Below are positions 43,427-51,738 of a stretch of DNA of 64,000 nucleotides, piece after piece (the first letter of the stretch is position 1; each line of letters starts with the position of its first letter). The position numbers and the translations under genes are program-made. Source of the stretch: Bordetella sp. BOR01. GTDB taxonomy: Bacteria; Pseudomonadota; Gammaproteobacteria; Burkholderiales; Burkholderiaceae_B. The stretch lies in assembly GCF_019218885.1 (NCBI RefSeq), contig NZ_JAHUWT010000006.1, positions 124,001 through 188,000 of the forward strand. The letters are read 5' to 3'. Under the pieces are notes generated by a model. That model was not told the origin of the DNA. It ran no database searches and was given only the letters and a program-made list of their open reading frames with translations.

Positions 43427-44251
43427 TTATATCTGCGGCTTGGGCATCGTCGGGAACGGCTCGACAACCGAATGCGCCGCGCGCCAGGCTTGCGCCAGGT
43501 CGCCTGCCCGGTAAAACGCCACGCCTGGCCGCTGCGCCAGGTCGCGCAGGAAATCTGCCACCATGCGCACGCGCGGCAAGCGGCTGCTGCCGACATCGCC
43601 GCGCGTATGCAGCGTCAGGTTCACATACCCGCCCGCGCAGTACTGCGCATCGGCCTCTTCCGCCCAGGCCCTGGCCACGCGGACATCGGTATGACGATGG
43701 GTATAGAACTTGGCGTCGGTCAGGTAATCGAACACCGGCAGCTCGACCAGCACGGCGCCGCCGCTGCCCATCACATAGGGGGCGTCGTCGTCCTGCGCAC
43801 TGCTGTCGTAGGCATAGCCCAACGCAGCCAGCGCCGGCAGCGTAGCCTGCGTTACCAGCCCGTTGGCGGCACGCCAGCCGCGCGGTGCGTTGCCGGTCAG
43901 GCGTTGCAGGGTTTCGCGGTCGCGGCCCAGCTGGTCCAGGGTCTCGGGCTCGCCGGCCCGCGCCCGCACATAGCCGCGCACCGCCACCTCGTGGCCCCCG
44001 TCCAGCATGGCCTGCAGCACATGCGGATGCTTGCCGATCTCGGATGGCATGACAAAGAACGTGGCCTTTGCCTCGTTCTCGGCCAGCGCATCCAGCAGGC
44101 GCCAGATACCTACGCGCGCGCCATAGCGGCCATAGGAATAACGGCCGAACAGCCCGGCGCTGCCAGCTTCCTGCACATCGATGGCGGCCACATCCACGTT
44201 GATACCCACCACCACTGGACACGCGGCCAATTGATTGTCGGTCTTGCTCAT
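43427..44251 (-). CDS. NodB-type polysaccharide deacetylase homologue with lost metal site
   Basis: 274 residues, homologous to its upstream neighbour (shared KATFFVMPSEIG, GYAYDSSAQDDD and so on). The zinc-binding HxxxH motif is replaced: HEVAVRGYVRARAG has Arg92 and Arg96 where the partner has His111 and His115, and the RSPSG motif reads RAANG. The first Asp (about 20) and His87 remain. It is probably non-catalytic or uses other chemistry, and may form a complex with the active paralogue, whose stop overlaps its start (44248-44251). Confidence 0.82.
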   Translation of the reverse strand: MSKTDNQLAACPVVVGINVDVAAIDVQEAGSAGLFGRYSYGRYGARVGIWRLLDALAENEAKATFFVMPSEIGKHPHVLQAMLDGGHEVAVRGYVRARAGEPETLDQLGRDRETLQRLTGNAPRGWRAANGLVTQATLPALAALGYAYDSSAQDDDAPYVMGSGGAVLVELPVFDYLTDAKFYTHRHTDVRVARAWAEEADAQYCAGGYVNLTLHTRGDVGSSRLPRVRMVADFLRDLAQRPGVAFYRAGDLAQAWRAAHSVVEPFPTMPKPQI

Positions 44252-45126
44252 ACGCGTACCTCTTCGTAGCTTTGCGGATCAGCAGCCACCCACTGCTGGA
44301 TTTCCGACAGCGTGGCAAAGTGCACGCCCTGGTGGCGCTGGATATGGCGCAGCGTGTCCTCTACCGCGCGCACCCGGCTGGGCGTGCCCGATCCCCACCC
44401 CGCGCGCGGATGCACGGTCAGCATGAAAAAGCCGCCCAGCGCGTAGCGCTCGTCGAATTCCCGCTTCCATTGGTCCACCACTTCGGACACCGGCGTCATC
44501 GAGAAATTGAAGAACGGGAAGTCGTCCAGGCTGTAGGTGTTGTTGGGAATTTCCACCATCGACTGCCCGCTGCCCAAATCCAGCATATAGGGCGTGTCGG
44601 CATCCTTGTCGCTGCTGTCGTAGCGGTACCCCAGTTCATGCAGTACCGGCAGCGTCACGCCGGTCTTCTGGCCCGATGGCGAACGCCAACCGCACGGCGC
44701 CTGGCCCAGCAGGTCGCCCAGGATCGAATGGGTCAGCTTCAGCCGGCGCGTTTCTTCGGCAGCTTCGAACAGCGTGCCTTCATGCACGTAGCCGTGCGCG
44801 CCGATCTCGTGGCCGGCGCGCTGGATGGCGCGCACGGCCTCGGGCGAGCACTCGGCATCGTAGCCGGGCACGAAGAACGTGGCTGGAATGCCCAGGCGCT
44901 CCAGCATATCCAGATGGCGCGGCACACCGCGCCGGGCCGAGTAGCGGCCGGCCGAATGCATGCCGAAGGGCTCCAGGCCCTTGCCGACTTCGTTGCCGGT
45001 GCCGTCGAAATCGACCGTATAGGCCACCAGGCAGCGCGCCTGCCTGGGCCAGGCCGGCATGGCCGTACTCGGGGCCTGGCCCGGCAGGCGCACGCCGCGG
45101 GTCAGGGTAGGTTCAGGCATGGACAT
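44248..45126 (-). CDS. Polysaccharide deacetylase (NodB/PuuE-type), intact
   Basis: 292 residues from the ATG at 45126 with AAGGAAA upstream. NodB fold: an Asp-containing first motif VAYTVDFDGTGNE (about 34-46), ATFFVPGYDAE, and the zinc motif HEIGAHGYVHEG (His106, His111, His115), then PCGWRSPSGQ. It resembles HpPgdA/allantoinase-like deacetylases that act on amides rather than only on polymers. It lies between the C45 hydrolase and the degenerate paralogue in one operon, so a shared amide substrate is likely. Confidence 0.9.
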   Translation of the reverse strand: MSMPEPTLTRGVRLPGQAPSTAMPAWPRQARCLVAYTVDFDGTGNEVGKGLEPFGMHSAGRYSARRGVPRHLDMLERLGIPATFFVPGYDAECSPEAVRAIQRAGHEIGAHGYVHEGTLFEAAEETRRLKLTHSILGDLLGQAPCGWRSPSGQKTGVTLPVLHELGYRYDSSDKDADTPYMLDLGSGQSMVEIPNNTYSLDDFPFFNFSMTPVSEVVDQWKREFDERYALGGFFMLTVHPRAGWGSGTPSRVRAVEDTLRHIQRHQGVHFATLSEIQQWVAADPQSYEEVRV

Positions 45127-45137
45127 GGCGTTTCCTT

Positions 45138-46250
45138 TCAGTCTGCGAACCCGTAGGTCGTGAAGGTGGAATCGACGGCCGGCAGCGCGGCCACTTCCAT
45201 TTCGGCATCGGCCGGACGCATCACCACCGTGGCCACGGTGGCGCTCAGGTTGCTGGCCAGGTTCATGCGCGGCGGCCGGCACACCGACCACGGCGAGGCA
45301 TAGTCATCCAGCAGGGCTGCCTTGATCTCGGCCACGCCGATCCCGCCCAGGTGCGGACGCAGCAACTGCTTGACGCGCATGTCGCGATACAGCGTGTCGG
45401 GCGTGGACGCGATGCCGGTGTCTTTCAGCTTGCCCAGCGCCACCGGGCTCAGCCAGTGGTTGGCGTGCACCAGCAGGCCATCTTCCGCATGCAGCAGGAA
45501 GGTCTCGTCGGGTGCACACTCGAAGTTCAGCGCCACCCCGCCACGGTGGCTGATGATCATGTTGTTCGAGCCCGACTTCAACGTGACGTAGGCGGCCCGC
45601 ATGGCCAGCGCCATGTGCTCTTGTTCCAGGATCTTGCGGCGGATCAGCGGCAGCGGCACGCCCACGCGCCGGTAATCCAGGCTGGACTCCAGGAAGTTGG
45701 CCGTCAGGGAAATGCCGGCCGCATTCATGCCCGAGCGGGCCAGGCCGCCTGCCTCGGTAAAAGTCAGGATGTCGGGGCCGTCGTCGCGGCGAATGCGCAG
45801 CACCACCGCGGTCTCGGCGCATTCGTATTTCCAGTCCCAGTTCTGCGCGTGCACCAGCGAGCCATCCGCCGCGGCCTCGGGCAGCACGACCACACCGGTG
45901 CAGCCGTCCAGGTCGCCCGCGCCGATCAGCCGCTCGCGCAGCGCCGGGCTGGCTGCCAGCTTCAGGATCTCGGTACGGGCATTCAGCAACACCACATCGT
46001 CAAACGGTACATCGGCGCCCTGCGCGATGCCGCGCATCTCGGCCACATGGGCCGGATCGAACTTTTCCATCACCGGCAGGTAATCGCGCACCACCGCGGC
46101 CAGCGCGGCGCGGTCCAGTTCCAGCGTCTGCAATTGCGAGGTGTAATGGCCAATGCCCTTGTGGATGCGCTCGGCGGCCTGGCGGCCATATTGCTTGCCA
46201 CGGGCCTCGGGCGCCCCCGAGACTTCGATAAGGGGAAACGCTGCAGTCAT
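45138..46250 (-). CDS. C45 family Ntn hydrolase (acyl-CoA:6-APA acyltransferase-like)
   Basis: 370 residues. The self-processing cysteine sits at about 117 in AGDLDGCTGVVVLPE, preceded by a domain with LIEVSGAPEARGKQYG and followed by VHAQNWDWKYECAE, GLARSGMNAAGISLTANF and NHWLSP, typical of the C45 penicillin acyltransferase family. Members cleave or form amide bonds of peptides and acyl amino acids. With two deacetylase homologues and two Bug receptors, it fits a route for uptake and hydrolysis of an N-acyl or peptide-like compound. Confidence 0.9.
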   Translation of the reverse strand: MTAAFPLIEVSGAPEARGKQYGRQAAERIHKGIGHYTSQLQTLELDRAALAAVVRDYLPVMEKFDPAHVAEMRGIAQGADVPFDDVVLLNARTEILKLAASPALRERLIGAGDLDGCTGVVVLPEAAADGSLVHAQNWDWKYECAETAVVLRIRRDDGPDILTFTEAGGLARSGMNAAGISLTANFLESSLDYRRVGVPLPLIRRKILEQEHMALAMRAAYVTLKSGSNNMIISHRGGVALNFECAPDETFLLHAEDGLLVHANHWLSPVALGKLKDTGIASTPDTLYRDMRVKQLLRPHLGGIGVAEIKAALLDDYASPWSVCRPPRMNLASNLSATVATVVMRPADAEMEVAALPAVDSTFTTYGFAD

Positions 46251-46304
46251 GTTGCTCCTTGGTTAGTCCATTGCCCCGCGCCCACGGCAGGCCCGGGGTG
46301 CGAT

Positions 46305-47288
46305 TCAGATCAGCCTGGCACGGCGCAGCAAGTCGCCGGATTCATCATAGGTACGCCGCGCATAGGCGGCGAACTCCTCCGGGTTGCGGTACCACTGCGG
46401 CTGGTTCAGGGTGGCCAGCACGCGCTCGATGGCGGGCTCGCCCATGGCGCGATGAAACGCATGGTGCAGTTTCTGCACCACGTCGGGCGCGATGCCCTGC
46501 GGACCCAGCAGTCCCATCGGGGCCGACAACACCAGATCGTAGCCCTGCTCGGTGGCAGTCGGAACCTTTGGCCAGGCCGGCAAGCGCGAGGCGCCCAACG
46601 CCCCCAGCAGGCGCAGCTTGCCGCTCTGGATATACGGCACATAAGTACCCACCGAATCCATCACGACATCCACATAACCGCCCATCAGCGAGGTAGCCAT
46701 GTCGGCGCCGCTCTTGAAGGGAATGTGCTGGAAGCGCACCCCGTACTTTTCCTGGAACGGCACCATGGTCACCGGCACCAGCGTAGTGGGATCGCCGGCC
46801 GCATACTGGATCTCGCCGGGACGCGTCTTGCCGGCCTGCATGAAATCGGCGAACGATTTCAGCGGCGAGTCGGCGCGCACCACCGCGCAGAATTCCAGGC
46901 TGGTCATGCCGATGACGTAGGTAAAGTCTTTCAGCGGTGAAAAGCCGATTTTCGGTTCCAGCCACGGCGCGCGGAACGTCGAGCCGGTGGACATCGCCAG
47001 CGTGTAGCCGTCGGGCCGCGCCCGCGCTGCCAGGCTGGCCGACAAGTTGCCGCCGGCGCCAGGCTTGTTCTCGATGATGACAGCCTGGCCCAGGTACGGT
47101 GCGGCGGTCACGCTCAGCACGCGCATGTACTGGTCGACCGAGCCGCCGGCCCCGAAGGGACACAGCAGCGTCACCGGCCGCGCAGGAAAATCCTGCGCCC
47201 ATGCGGCGCGCCCTGCCAGGCCCAGCGCGGTGCCCGCGCCCAGCGCGTGCAGCGCACGGCGGCGCCCGGGTGAATCCAGTCTTTGCAT
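46305..47288 (-). CDS. Bug family (TctC) solute receptor
   Basis: 327 residues from the ATG at 47288. A Tat-like or Sec signal (RRRALHALGAGTALGLAGRAAWA, about 9-31) precedes FPARPVTLLCPFGAGGSVDQ, VIIENKPGAGGN and ARPDGYTLAMST. It is the second of two receptor genes in tandem and lies 54 bases before the C45 gene. It should bind the amide compound processed by the operon or a related ligand. Confidence 0.92.
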   Translation of the reverse strand: MQRLDSPGRRRALHALGAGTALGLAGRAAWAQDFPARPVTLLCPFGAGGSVDQYMRVLSVTAAPYLGQAVIIENKPGAGGNLSASLAARARPDGYTLAMSTGSTFRAPWLEPKIGFSPLKDFTYVIGMTSLEFCAVVRADSPLKSFADFMQAGKTRPGEIQYAAGDPTTLVPVTMVPFQEKYGVRFQHIPFKSGADMATSLMGGYVDVVMDSVGTYVPYIQSGKLRLLGALGASRLPAWPKVPTATEQGYDLVLSAPMGLLGPQGIAPDVVQKLHHAFHRAMGEPAIERVLATLNQPQWYRNPEEFAAYARRTYDESGDLLRRARLI

Positions 47289-47380
47289 AGCGAGTCTTCC
47301 TGTCCTGGAGAATGCCGGCCGCGGCCGGCAACGGCGAGCCGCCCCAGGCGGCCCGGCTACGTGCCCGCGCAGAAGCGCGC

Positions 47381-48415
47381 CTACGACGGCTTGATGTTGC
47401 CGGCCTTGACCAGCTTGCCCCACTTGGCCGACTCTTCCCTGATGAACGTGGCCATTTCTTCAGGCGTCGTGTACTGGGTTTCCAGGCCGCCATTCTTCAG
47501 GTTGTCGAAGGCAGGCGATGCCAGGGTCTTTTGCACCGCCTGGTTCAGGGCCTGTGTCGCCGCTTTCGGGGTGCCGGCCGGCACCATGATGCCGCCCCAG
47601 CCGATCGCCACGATGCCGGGAAAACCGCTTTCGGCAATGGTAGGCACGTCGGGCAGCACCGGCGAGCGCTCGGCGCCCGTGGTGGCCAGCGCAATGGCCT
47701 TGCCCGAGCGGATGTACGGCAACTGGTTGATGACTGTATCCATGAAAATCGGGAACTGCCCGCCCAGGAAGTCGCTGACCGCCGCCGCGGCGCTGCGGTA
47801 TGGCACGCCAGGCATCTCCAGCTTGGCCTCGCTTTTCAGCAGCTCGGTGGCCAGGTGGCTGGAACTGCCGTTGGCCGTGATGCCATAAAAATATTTGCCC
47901 GGGCTGGCACGCACCAGCGCCACCAGGTCCTTGAAATTCCGGGCTTCGAAATCTGGGCGCACCACCAGCACGTTGTTGTACTTGCACACCAGCGATACCG
48001 GGTCGAAATCCTTTTGGGGGTTGTACGGCAGGTCCGGGTACAGGAACTGGTTGACCGTGTGCGTGCCGGTGATGGCAAACAGCAGCGTGTGGCCATCGGG
48101 CTGGGCGCGGCTGACGGCCTGGGCGCCGATGATGCCGGCCGCGCCAGGCATGTTCTTGACCACGACGTTGTGCGGCAGGTGTTCGGCCAGGCCTTGCGCG
48201 GCCACGCGCGCCACCACGTCGGTGCCGGCACCGGGGCCGCCGGGCACTACCAATTCGATTGGCGCCGAACCGGGGTATTGCGCCGCCGCCAGCGCGCGGC
48301 CGGCACCCAGGCCCTGCAGCAGGATCGCGGGGCCGGCTGCCGCGCCGCCGGCCAATATGCGTCGGCGCAAAGACGAAAAACCGGCGTGCGAATGCGTATT
48401 CGACTTCATCGACAT
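47381..48415 (-). CDS. Bug family (TctC) solute receptor
   Basis: 344 residues. A twin-arginine-like signal (SSLRRRILAGGAAAGPAILLQG) is followed by YPGSAPIELVVPGGPGAGTD, VVVKNMPGAAGI and AQPDGHTLLFA, with a more divergent first motif than most Bug proteins here. It is the first gene of the five-gene operon divergent from LysR. Two receptors in one operon may bind two related solutes or the same solute with different affinity. Confidence 0.92.
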   Translation of the reverse strand: MSMKSNTHSHAGFSSLRRRILAGGAAAGPAILLQGLGAGRALAAAQYPGSAPIELVVPGGPGAGTDVVARVAAQGLAEHLPHNVVVKNMPGAAGIIGAQAVSRAQPDGHTLLFAITGTHTVNQFLYPDLPYNPQKDFDPVSLVCKYNNVLVVRPDFEARNFKDLVALVRASPGKYFYGITANGSSSHLATELLKSEAKLEMPGVPYRSAAAAVSDFLGGQFPIFMDTVINQLPYIRSGKAIALATTGAERSPVLPDVPTIAESGFPGIVAIGWGGIMVPAGTPKAATQALNQAVQKTLASPAFDNLKNGGLETQYTTPEEMATFIREESAKWGKLVKAGNIKPS

Positions 48416-48509
48416 CGTTTCCCCCTGGGCCGCGACTGCTGCGGCGTGGATTTATGGTGCGGAAACTTTGCAGCACTTCATTAGGAAAGTAAATCTAGAA
48501 TAAATTTGT

Positions 48510-48536
48510 GATGTATAAAGAAAATCTTTCGTCATC
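48510..48536. promoter_or_regulatory. Nested interrupted dyad, likely LysR operator
   Basis: AAAGA (48517-48521) pairs with TCTTT (48525-48529), and GATG (48510-48513) with CATC (48533-48536); both share the centre at 48523. The site lies 22 to 48 bases upstream of the LysR start, in AT-rich DNA, as expected for an autoregulatory site that also faces the divergent operon. Binding is inferred. Confidence 0.55.
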
Positions 48537-48557
48537 CATCACCGGGCAGAAACCGCC

Positions 48558-49484
48558 ATGAGCAGCATCCGGGTCTTGCGCAGTTTCATCGAGGTGGCGC
48601 GCTGCGGTTCGTTCGCAGCGGCCTCGGAACACGTCTCGCTGACGCCCGCCGCGGTGGGCCTGCAGATCCACAGCCTGGAAAGCGACCTGGGCTACCCCTT
48701 GTTCGACCGCATCGGCAAGAGCATCACGCTGAACCAGCGCGGCCATCGGCTGGTGCCGCGCATCCAGCAGTTGCTGATGCAGTACGACGCGCTGCGCCTG
48801 GAAGAGGCCGACCCGAAAGACCTGGCGGGTTCCATCAAGGTGGCGTCCATCGCGACCTCGATGAGCATGGTGGTCAAGGCGGTACTGCGCATTCGCCGCC
48901 AGTACCCGCGCCTGTCGGTCGAGCCGGGCATCAGTTATTCGGGCGACCTGGTATCGCGCGTGAAGGAAGGCGAGCTCGATGCCGCCGTTTCGGTCAAGAA
49001 CGCCCATAAAGTGCCGGCCGGCGTGCTATGGACCCACTTGTATCGCGAACCGCTGGTATTCATCGCCAGCAAGCACGCCGCACGCCAGGGCGATATCGGG
49101 CAATTGCTGGCGCAGCGCCTGTTCCTGCGGGTGTCGCGCAGTTCCAACACCGGCACGCTGATCGACGAATTCATGCGCCGCCGCCACCTGAAGGCGGCCG
49201 AGTTCCTGGAAATGAACGCCATGCGCACCATCGTGGACATGGTCAAGGAAGACATGGGCGTGACCATCCTGCCGCTGCCGCGCGGCACCGGTTGGGACCA
49301 CGATCCCGAACTGCACGTGCAAGGCTTCGACGACCCGACCGCACACCGCAGCATCGGACTGTTCGAAAACGAAAGCCGCTGCTTTCTCAGCAGCGTGCTG
49401 CGCGAATACCTGGTGGAAGAACTGGGGCGCGAATCGCCTGCAGGCCCCCCTGCAGGTACCGCCCGCGATACCCCACCGGCGTGA
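48558..49484 (+). CDS. LysR family transcriptional regulator
   Basis: 308 residues. The N-terminal helix-turn-helix (VARCGSFAAASEHVSLTPAAVGLQIHSLE, in parts about 12-40) is followed by a co-inducer domain. It is divergent from the Bug/Bug/C45/deacetylase operon with 142 bases between starts, so it probably activates it in response to the amide or acid substrate. Downstream is an unrelated DUF1428 gene 63 bases away. Confidence 0.92.
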   Translation: MSSIRVLRSFIEVARCGSFAAASEHVSLTPAAVGLQIHSLESDLGYPLFDRIGKSITLNQRGHRLVPRIQQLLMQYDALRLEEADPKDLAGSIKVASIATSMSMVVKAVLRIRRQYPRLSVEPGISYSGDLVSRVKEGELDAAVSVKNAHKVPAGVLWTHLYREPLVFIASKHAARQGDIGQLLAQRLFLRVSRSSNTGTLIDEFMRRRHLKAAEFLEMNAMRTIVDMVKEDMGVTILPLPRGTGWDHDPELHVQGFDDPTAHRSIGLFENESRCFLSSVLREYLVEELGRESPAGPPAGTARDTPPA

Positions 49485-49547
49485 TTTCCCGATAAAGTGG
49501 AACCCCGGCCTCGCGGGCCAACAACGCAGACACCAAGGAGCATCACC

Positions 49548-49907
49548 ATGGAACAGTACGTAGACGGCTTCCTGCTTGCCGTACCGAAAGACAAGCTGGG
49601 CACTTACCAAGGCATGGCCACCACGGCCTGCATGGTATGGAAAGACCACGGCGCGCTGGACTACCGCGAATGCGTGGGCGATGACCTGAACATGGACCCG
49701 AACTGCGCCCGGTTCACCGACGCCGCCCACGCCGGCGACGACGAAGTCGTGGTGTTCGCATGGATTCTCTACCCCAGCAAGGCCGACCGCGACCGCATCA
49801 ACGCCGCCGTCATGGCCGACCCCCGCTTGCACTGCGAAGAGGCCGAGGGGGTGTTCGACATGAAGCGCATGGCCTGGAGCGGCTTCCGCACCCTGGTTGC
49901 CATGTAA
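49548..49907 (+). CDS. DUF1428 family protein (YbaA-like)
   Basis: 119 residues with an AAGGAG 8 bases before ATG. It matches the DUF1428 family: MEQYVDGFLLAVPKDKL, VWKDHGALDYRECVGDD (about 33-49) and VVFAWILYPSKADRDRIN, a ferredoxin-like dimeric alpha-beta barrel. Function unknown; some members are linked to acid or antibiotic stress. It sits upstream of a VOC protein gene on the same strand. Confidence 0.9.
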   Translation: MEQYVDGFLLAVPKDKLGTYQGMATTACMVWKDHGALDYRECVGDDLNMDPNCARFTDAAHAGDDEVVVFAWILYPSKADRDRINAAVMADPRLHCEEAEGVFDMKRMAWSGFRTLVAM

Positions 49908-50014
49908 CAACACGGTTGCAAAAAAGCCGGCCGGCGCTGTCGATCCGGCGTCACGCCGGCCGTCGTATCGATAGCGGCGTGCCAATCCGGCACCCACCCA
50001 ACCAGGAGCCCACC

Positions 50015-50500
50015 ATGGCCACCGTGAAACCCATTCCCGACGACATGCATTCCGTCACCCCGCACCTGATGTGCGAGGGCGCAGCCGAAGCCATCGATTT
50101 CTACGTCAAGGCATTCAAGGCGGTCGAGCTGGCGCGCATGCCCGGCCCCGGCGGCAAGATCATGCACGCCATGGTGCGCATCGGCGATTCCACCGTGATG
50201 CTGGCCGACGTGTTCCCCGAAGCGGAATGCGGTACGGCGGGCCCCAAGGCGCTGCAAGGCTCACCCGTCTACCTGCATCTGTATGTGGAAGACGTGGACG
50301 CCATCATGGCGCAGGCCGAAGCGGCCGGCGCCACCATCACCATGCCGGCGGCCGATATGTTCTGGGGCGACCGCTACGGCCAGTTGATCGATCCGGTGGG
50401 CCATCGCTGGTCGGTGGCCACCCACAAAGAAGACCTGACGCCCGAGCAAATGCAGAAGAACATGGAATCGGCCTTCGGCTGCGGGGACGGCAAGGCATAG
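50015..50500 (+). CDS. VOC superfamily protein (glyoxalase/bleomycin resistance-like)
   Basis: 161 residues from the ATG at 50015 (AGGAG upstream). PhnB-like VOC fold: VTPHLMCEGAAEAIDFYVKAF, MPGPGGKIMHAMVRIGDSTVMLAD, VYLHLYVEDVDAIMAQAEAAGA, MFWGDRYGQLIDPVGHRWSVATH, then EEDLTPEQM-like tail (KEDLTPEQMQKNM). It is close to the 3-demethylubiquinone-methyltransferase-like VOC group of unknown substrate. It is followed by a convergent DUF1993 gene only 5 bases away. Confidence 0.9.
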   Translation: MATVKPIPDDMHSVTPHLMCEGAAEAIDFYVKAFKAVELARMPGPGGKIMHAMVRIGDSTVMLADVFPEAECGTAGPKALQGSPVYLHLYVEDVDAIMAQAEAAGATITMPAADMFWGDRYGQLIDPVGHRWSVATHKEDLTPEQMQKNMESAFGCGDGKA

Positions 50501-50505
50501 CGCTG

Positions 50506-51015
50506 CTAGCGGTAGGGCCCCAGGTAATCGCGCTTGCCCAGCGGCACGCCCTCGTGGCGCAGGATGTCGTAGGCGGTAGTGATGTGGAAGAAGAAATTGG
50601 GCAGCGCGAAGCTCAGCAGGTAGGCATCGCCGCGAAACGACTGCTCGAAATCCTTGAAGCGGATCACCACCTCGCGCGCTTGCGCCTCGGCCAGCTGGTC
50701 TTCGGTAACACTGTTCACGTAGGCCAGCGTGTCGGCAATGCGCCGCTGCAGTTGCGCGCAGGTGCTTTCATCGTCGGCAAAGCGCGGCGCCTCGATACCG
50801 GTCAGGCGCTGCAGCGCCAGCTTGGATGAATCGCTGGCGCGCTGTACCTGCCCCGCCAGGGTCAGCATGTCGGGGGCCAGCCGCGCCCGTACCAGCGCGT
50901 CGGGGTCCTGACCCTGGCTACGGGCATGTTCCGCGCCTTTGTCCAGCAAACCGGACAGCACTTGCAGCGCGCGTGCAAACACCGGCACGGACGCCTGGTA
51001 CATCGATATCGCCAT
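50506..51015 (-). CDS. DUF1993 family protein
   Basis: 169 residues from the ATG at 51015. It has the DUF1993 pattern: an N-terminal MAISMYQASVPVFARALQVLSGLLDKG, a central LTLAGQVQRASDSSKLALQRLTG, and a C-terminal LLSFALPNFFFHITTAYDILRHEGVPLGKRDYLG. This is a DinB-like four-helix bundle of unknown function. It is convergent with the VOC gene and stands as a single unit. Confidence 0.9.
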   Translation of the reverse strand: MAISMYQASVPVFARALQVLSGLLDKGAEHARSQGQDPDALVRARLAPDMLTLAGQVQRASDSSKLALQRLTGIEAPRFADDESTCAQLQRRIADTLAYVNSVTEDQLAEAQAREVVIRFKDFEQSFRGDAYLLSFALPNFFFHITTAYDILRHEGVPLGKRDYLGPYR

Positions 51016-51113
51016 TGGGGGTCTCCGTTGGGATCGGCGGGCCGGCAAGCCCAGACTACGACTGCCCATTCTACGCCGCCCGTTTCGTGCGCCCGGCCAG
51101 CCCGGCTGCCGTG

Positions 51114-51575
51114 CTAGAACACCTTGCGGTACACGATGAAGCCGGACAAGTCGGCCACCTGGTCGTACAGGCGGCGCGCGGTGGTATTGCCTTCTTGTGT
51201 TTGCCAGTACACCCGTGCGCAGCGGTCGGCCTGCGCCCGCTCGTATACCGACTGGATCAGTGCCCGGGCCACGCCGCGGCCGCGCGCGGCCGGTGCGGTG
51301 TACAGGTCTTGCAAGTAGCAGTTGGGGCCCAGCGCCGTCGTGCTGCGGTGATACAGGTAGTGCACCAGCCCCAGCAGCGCGCCACCGGATTCGGCCACCA
51401 GGGCGTGCATGGGCTCGTAGCCGTCGAAAAAGCGCGTCCAGGTGGTGCGCGTGATCTCTTCGGGCAGCGCGGTGGCGCCCACGCGTCCGTAGAAAGCGTT
51501 ATAGCCGTCCCACAATGGCTGCCAGGCGACGAAGTCATCCGGGCGCACGGGGCGGATCTGTACGTCGGCGGGCAT
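51114..51575 (-). CDS. GNAT family N-acetyltransferase
   Basis: 153 residues. GNAT features: VQIRPVRPDDFVAWQPLWDGYNAFY at the start, LLGLVHYLYHRS, acetyl-CoA motif LYTAPAARGRGVARALIQSV (about 91-110), and QTQEGNTTARRLYDQVADLSGFIVYRK. It is most like amino-acid or diamine acetyltransferases; substrate unknown. It precedes no partner gene and is divergent from the TrhA gene. Confidence 0.9.
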   Translation of the reverse strand: MPADVQIRPVRPDDFVAWQPLWDGYNAFYGRVGATALPEEITRTTWTRFFDGYEPMHALVAESGGALLGLVHYLYHRSTTALGPNCYLQDLYTAPAARGRGVARALIQSVYERAQADRCARVYWQTQEGNTTARRLYDQVADLSGFIVYRKVF

Positions 51576-51738
51576 CAGGATCTCCGGCAGAGAAGGAAGC
51601 AGCCTTGAATTCTACAGGCCCGCCTCGCCTGCGGCGGCACTTGTGCGCGATCAAGCTCCAGTCGATGCAACGCCTTGAAATGCCAGGCACAAACGCCTAA
51701 GGTGTGCTATCGCATCACGCCACGCCCCGCTATTCACC

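Noticed and set aside
49928-49962. CGGCCGGCG/CGCCGGCCG hairpin as terminator of the DUF1428 gene
   Set aside because: The loop is 17 bases, no T-run follows and an A-run precedes it, so it does not fit a plus-strand intrinsic terminator; it may only be GC-rich spacer.
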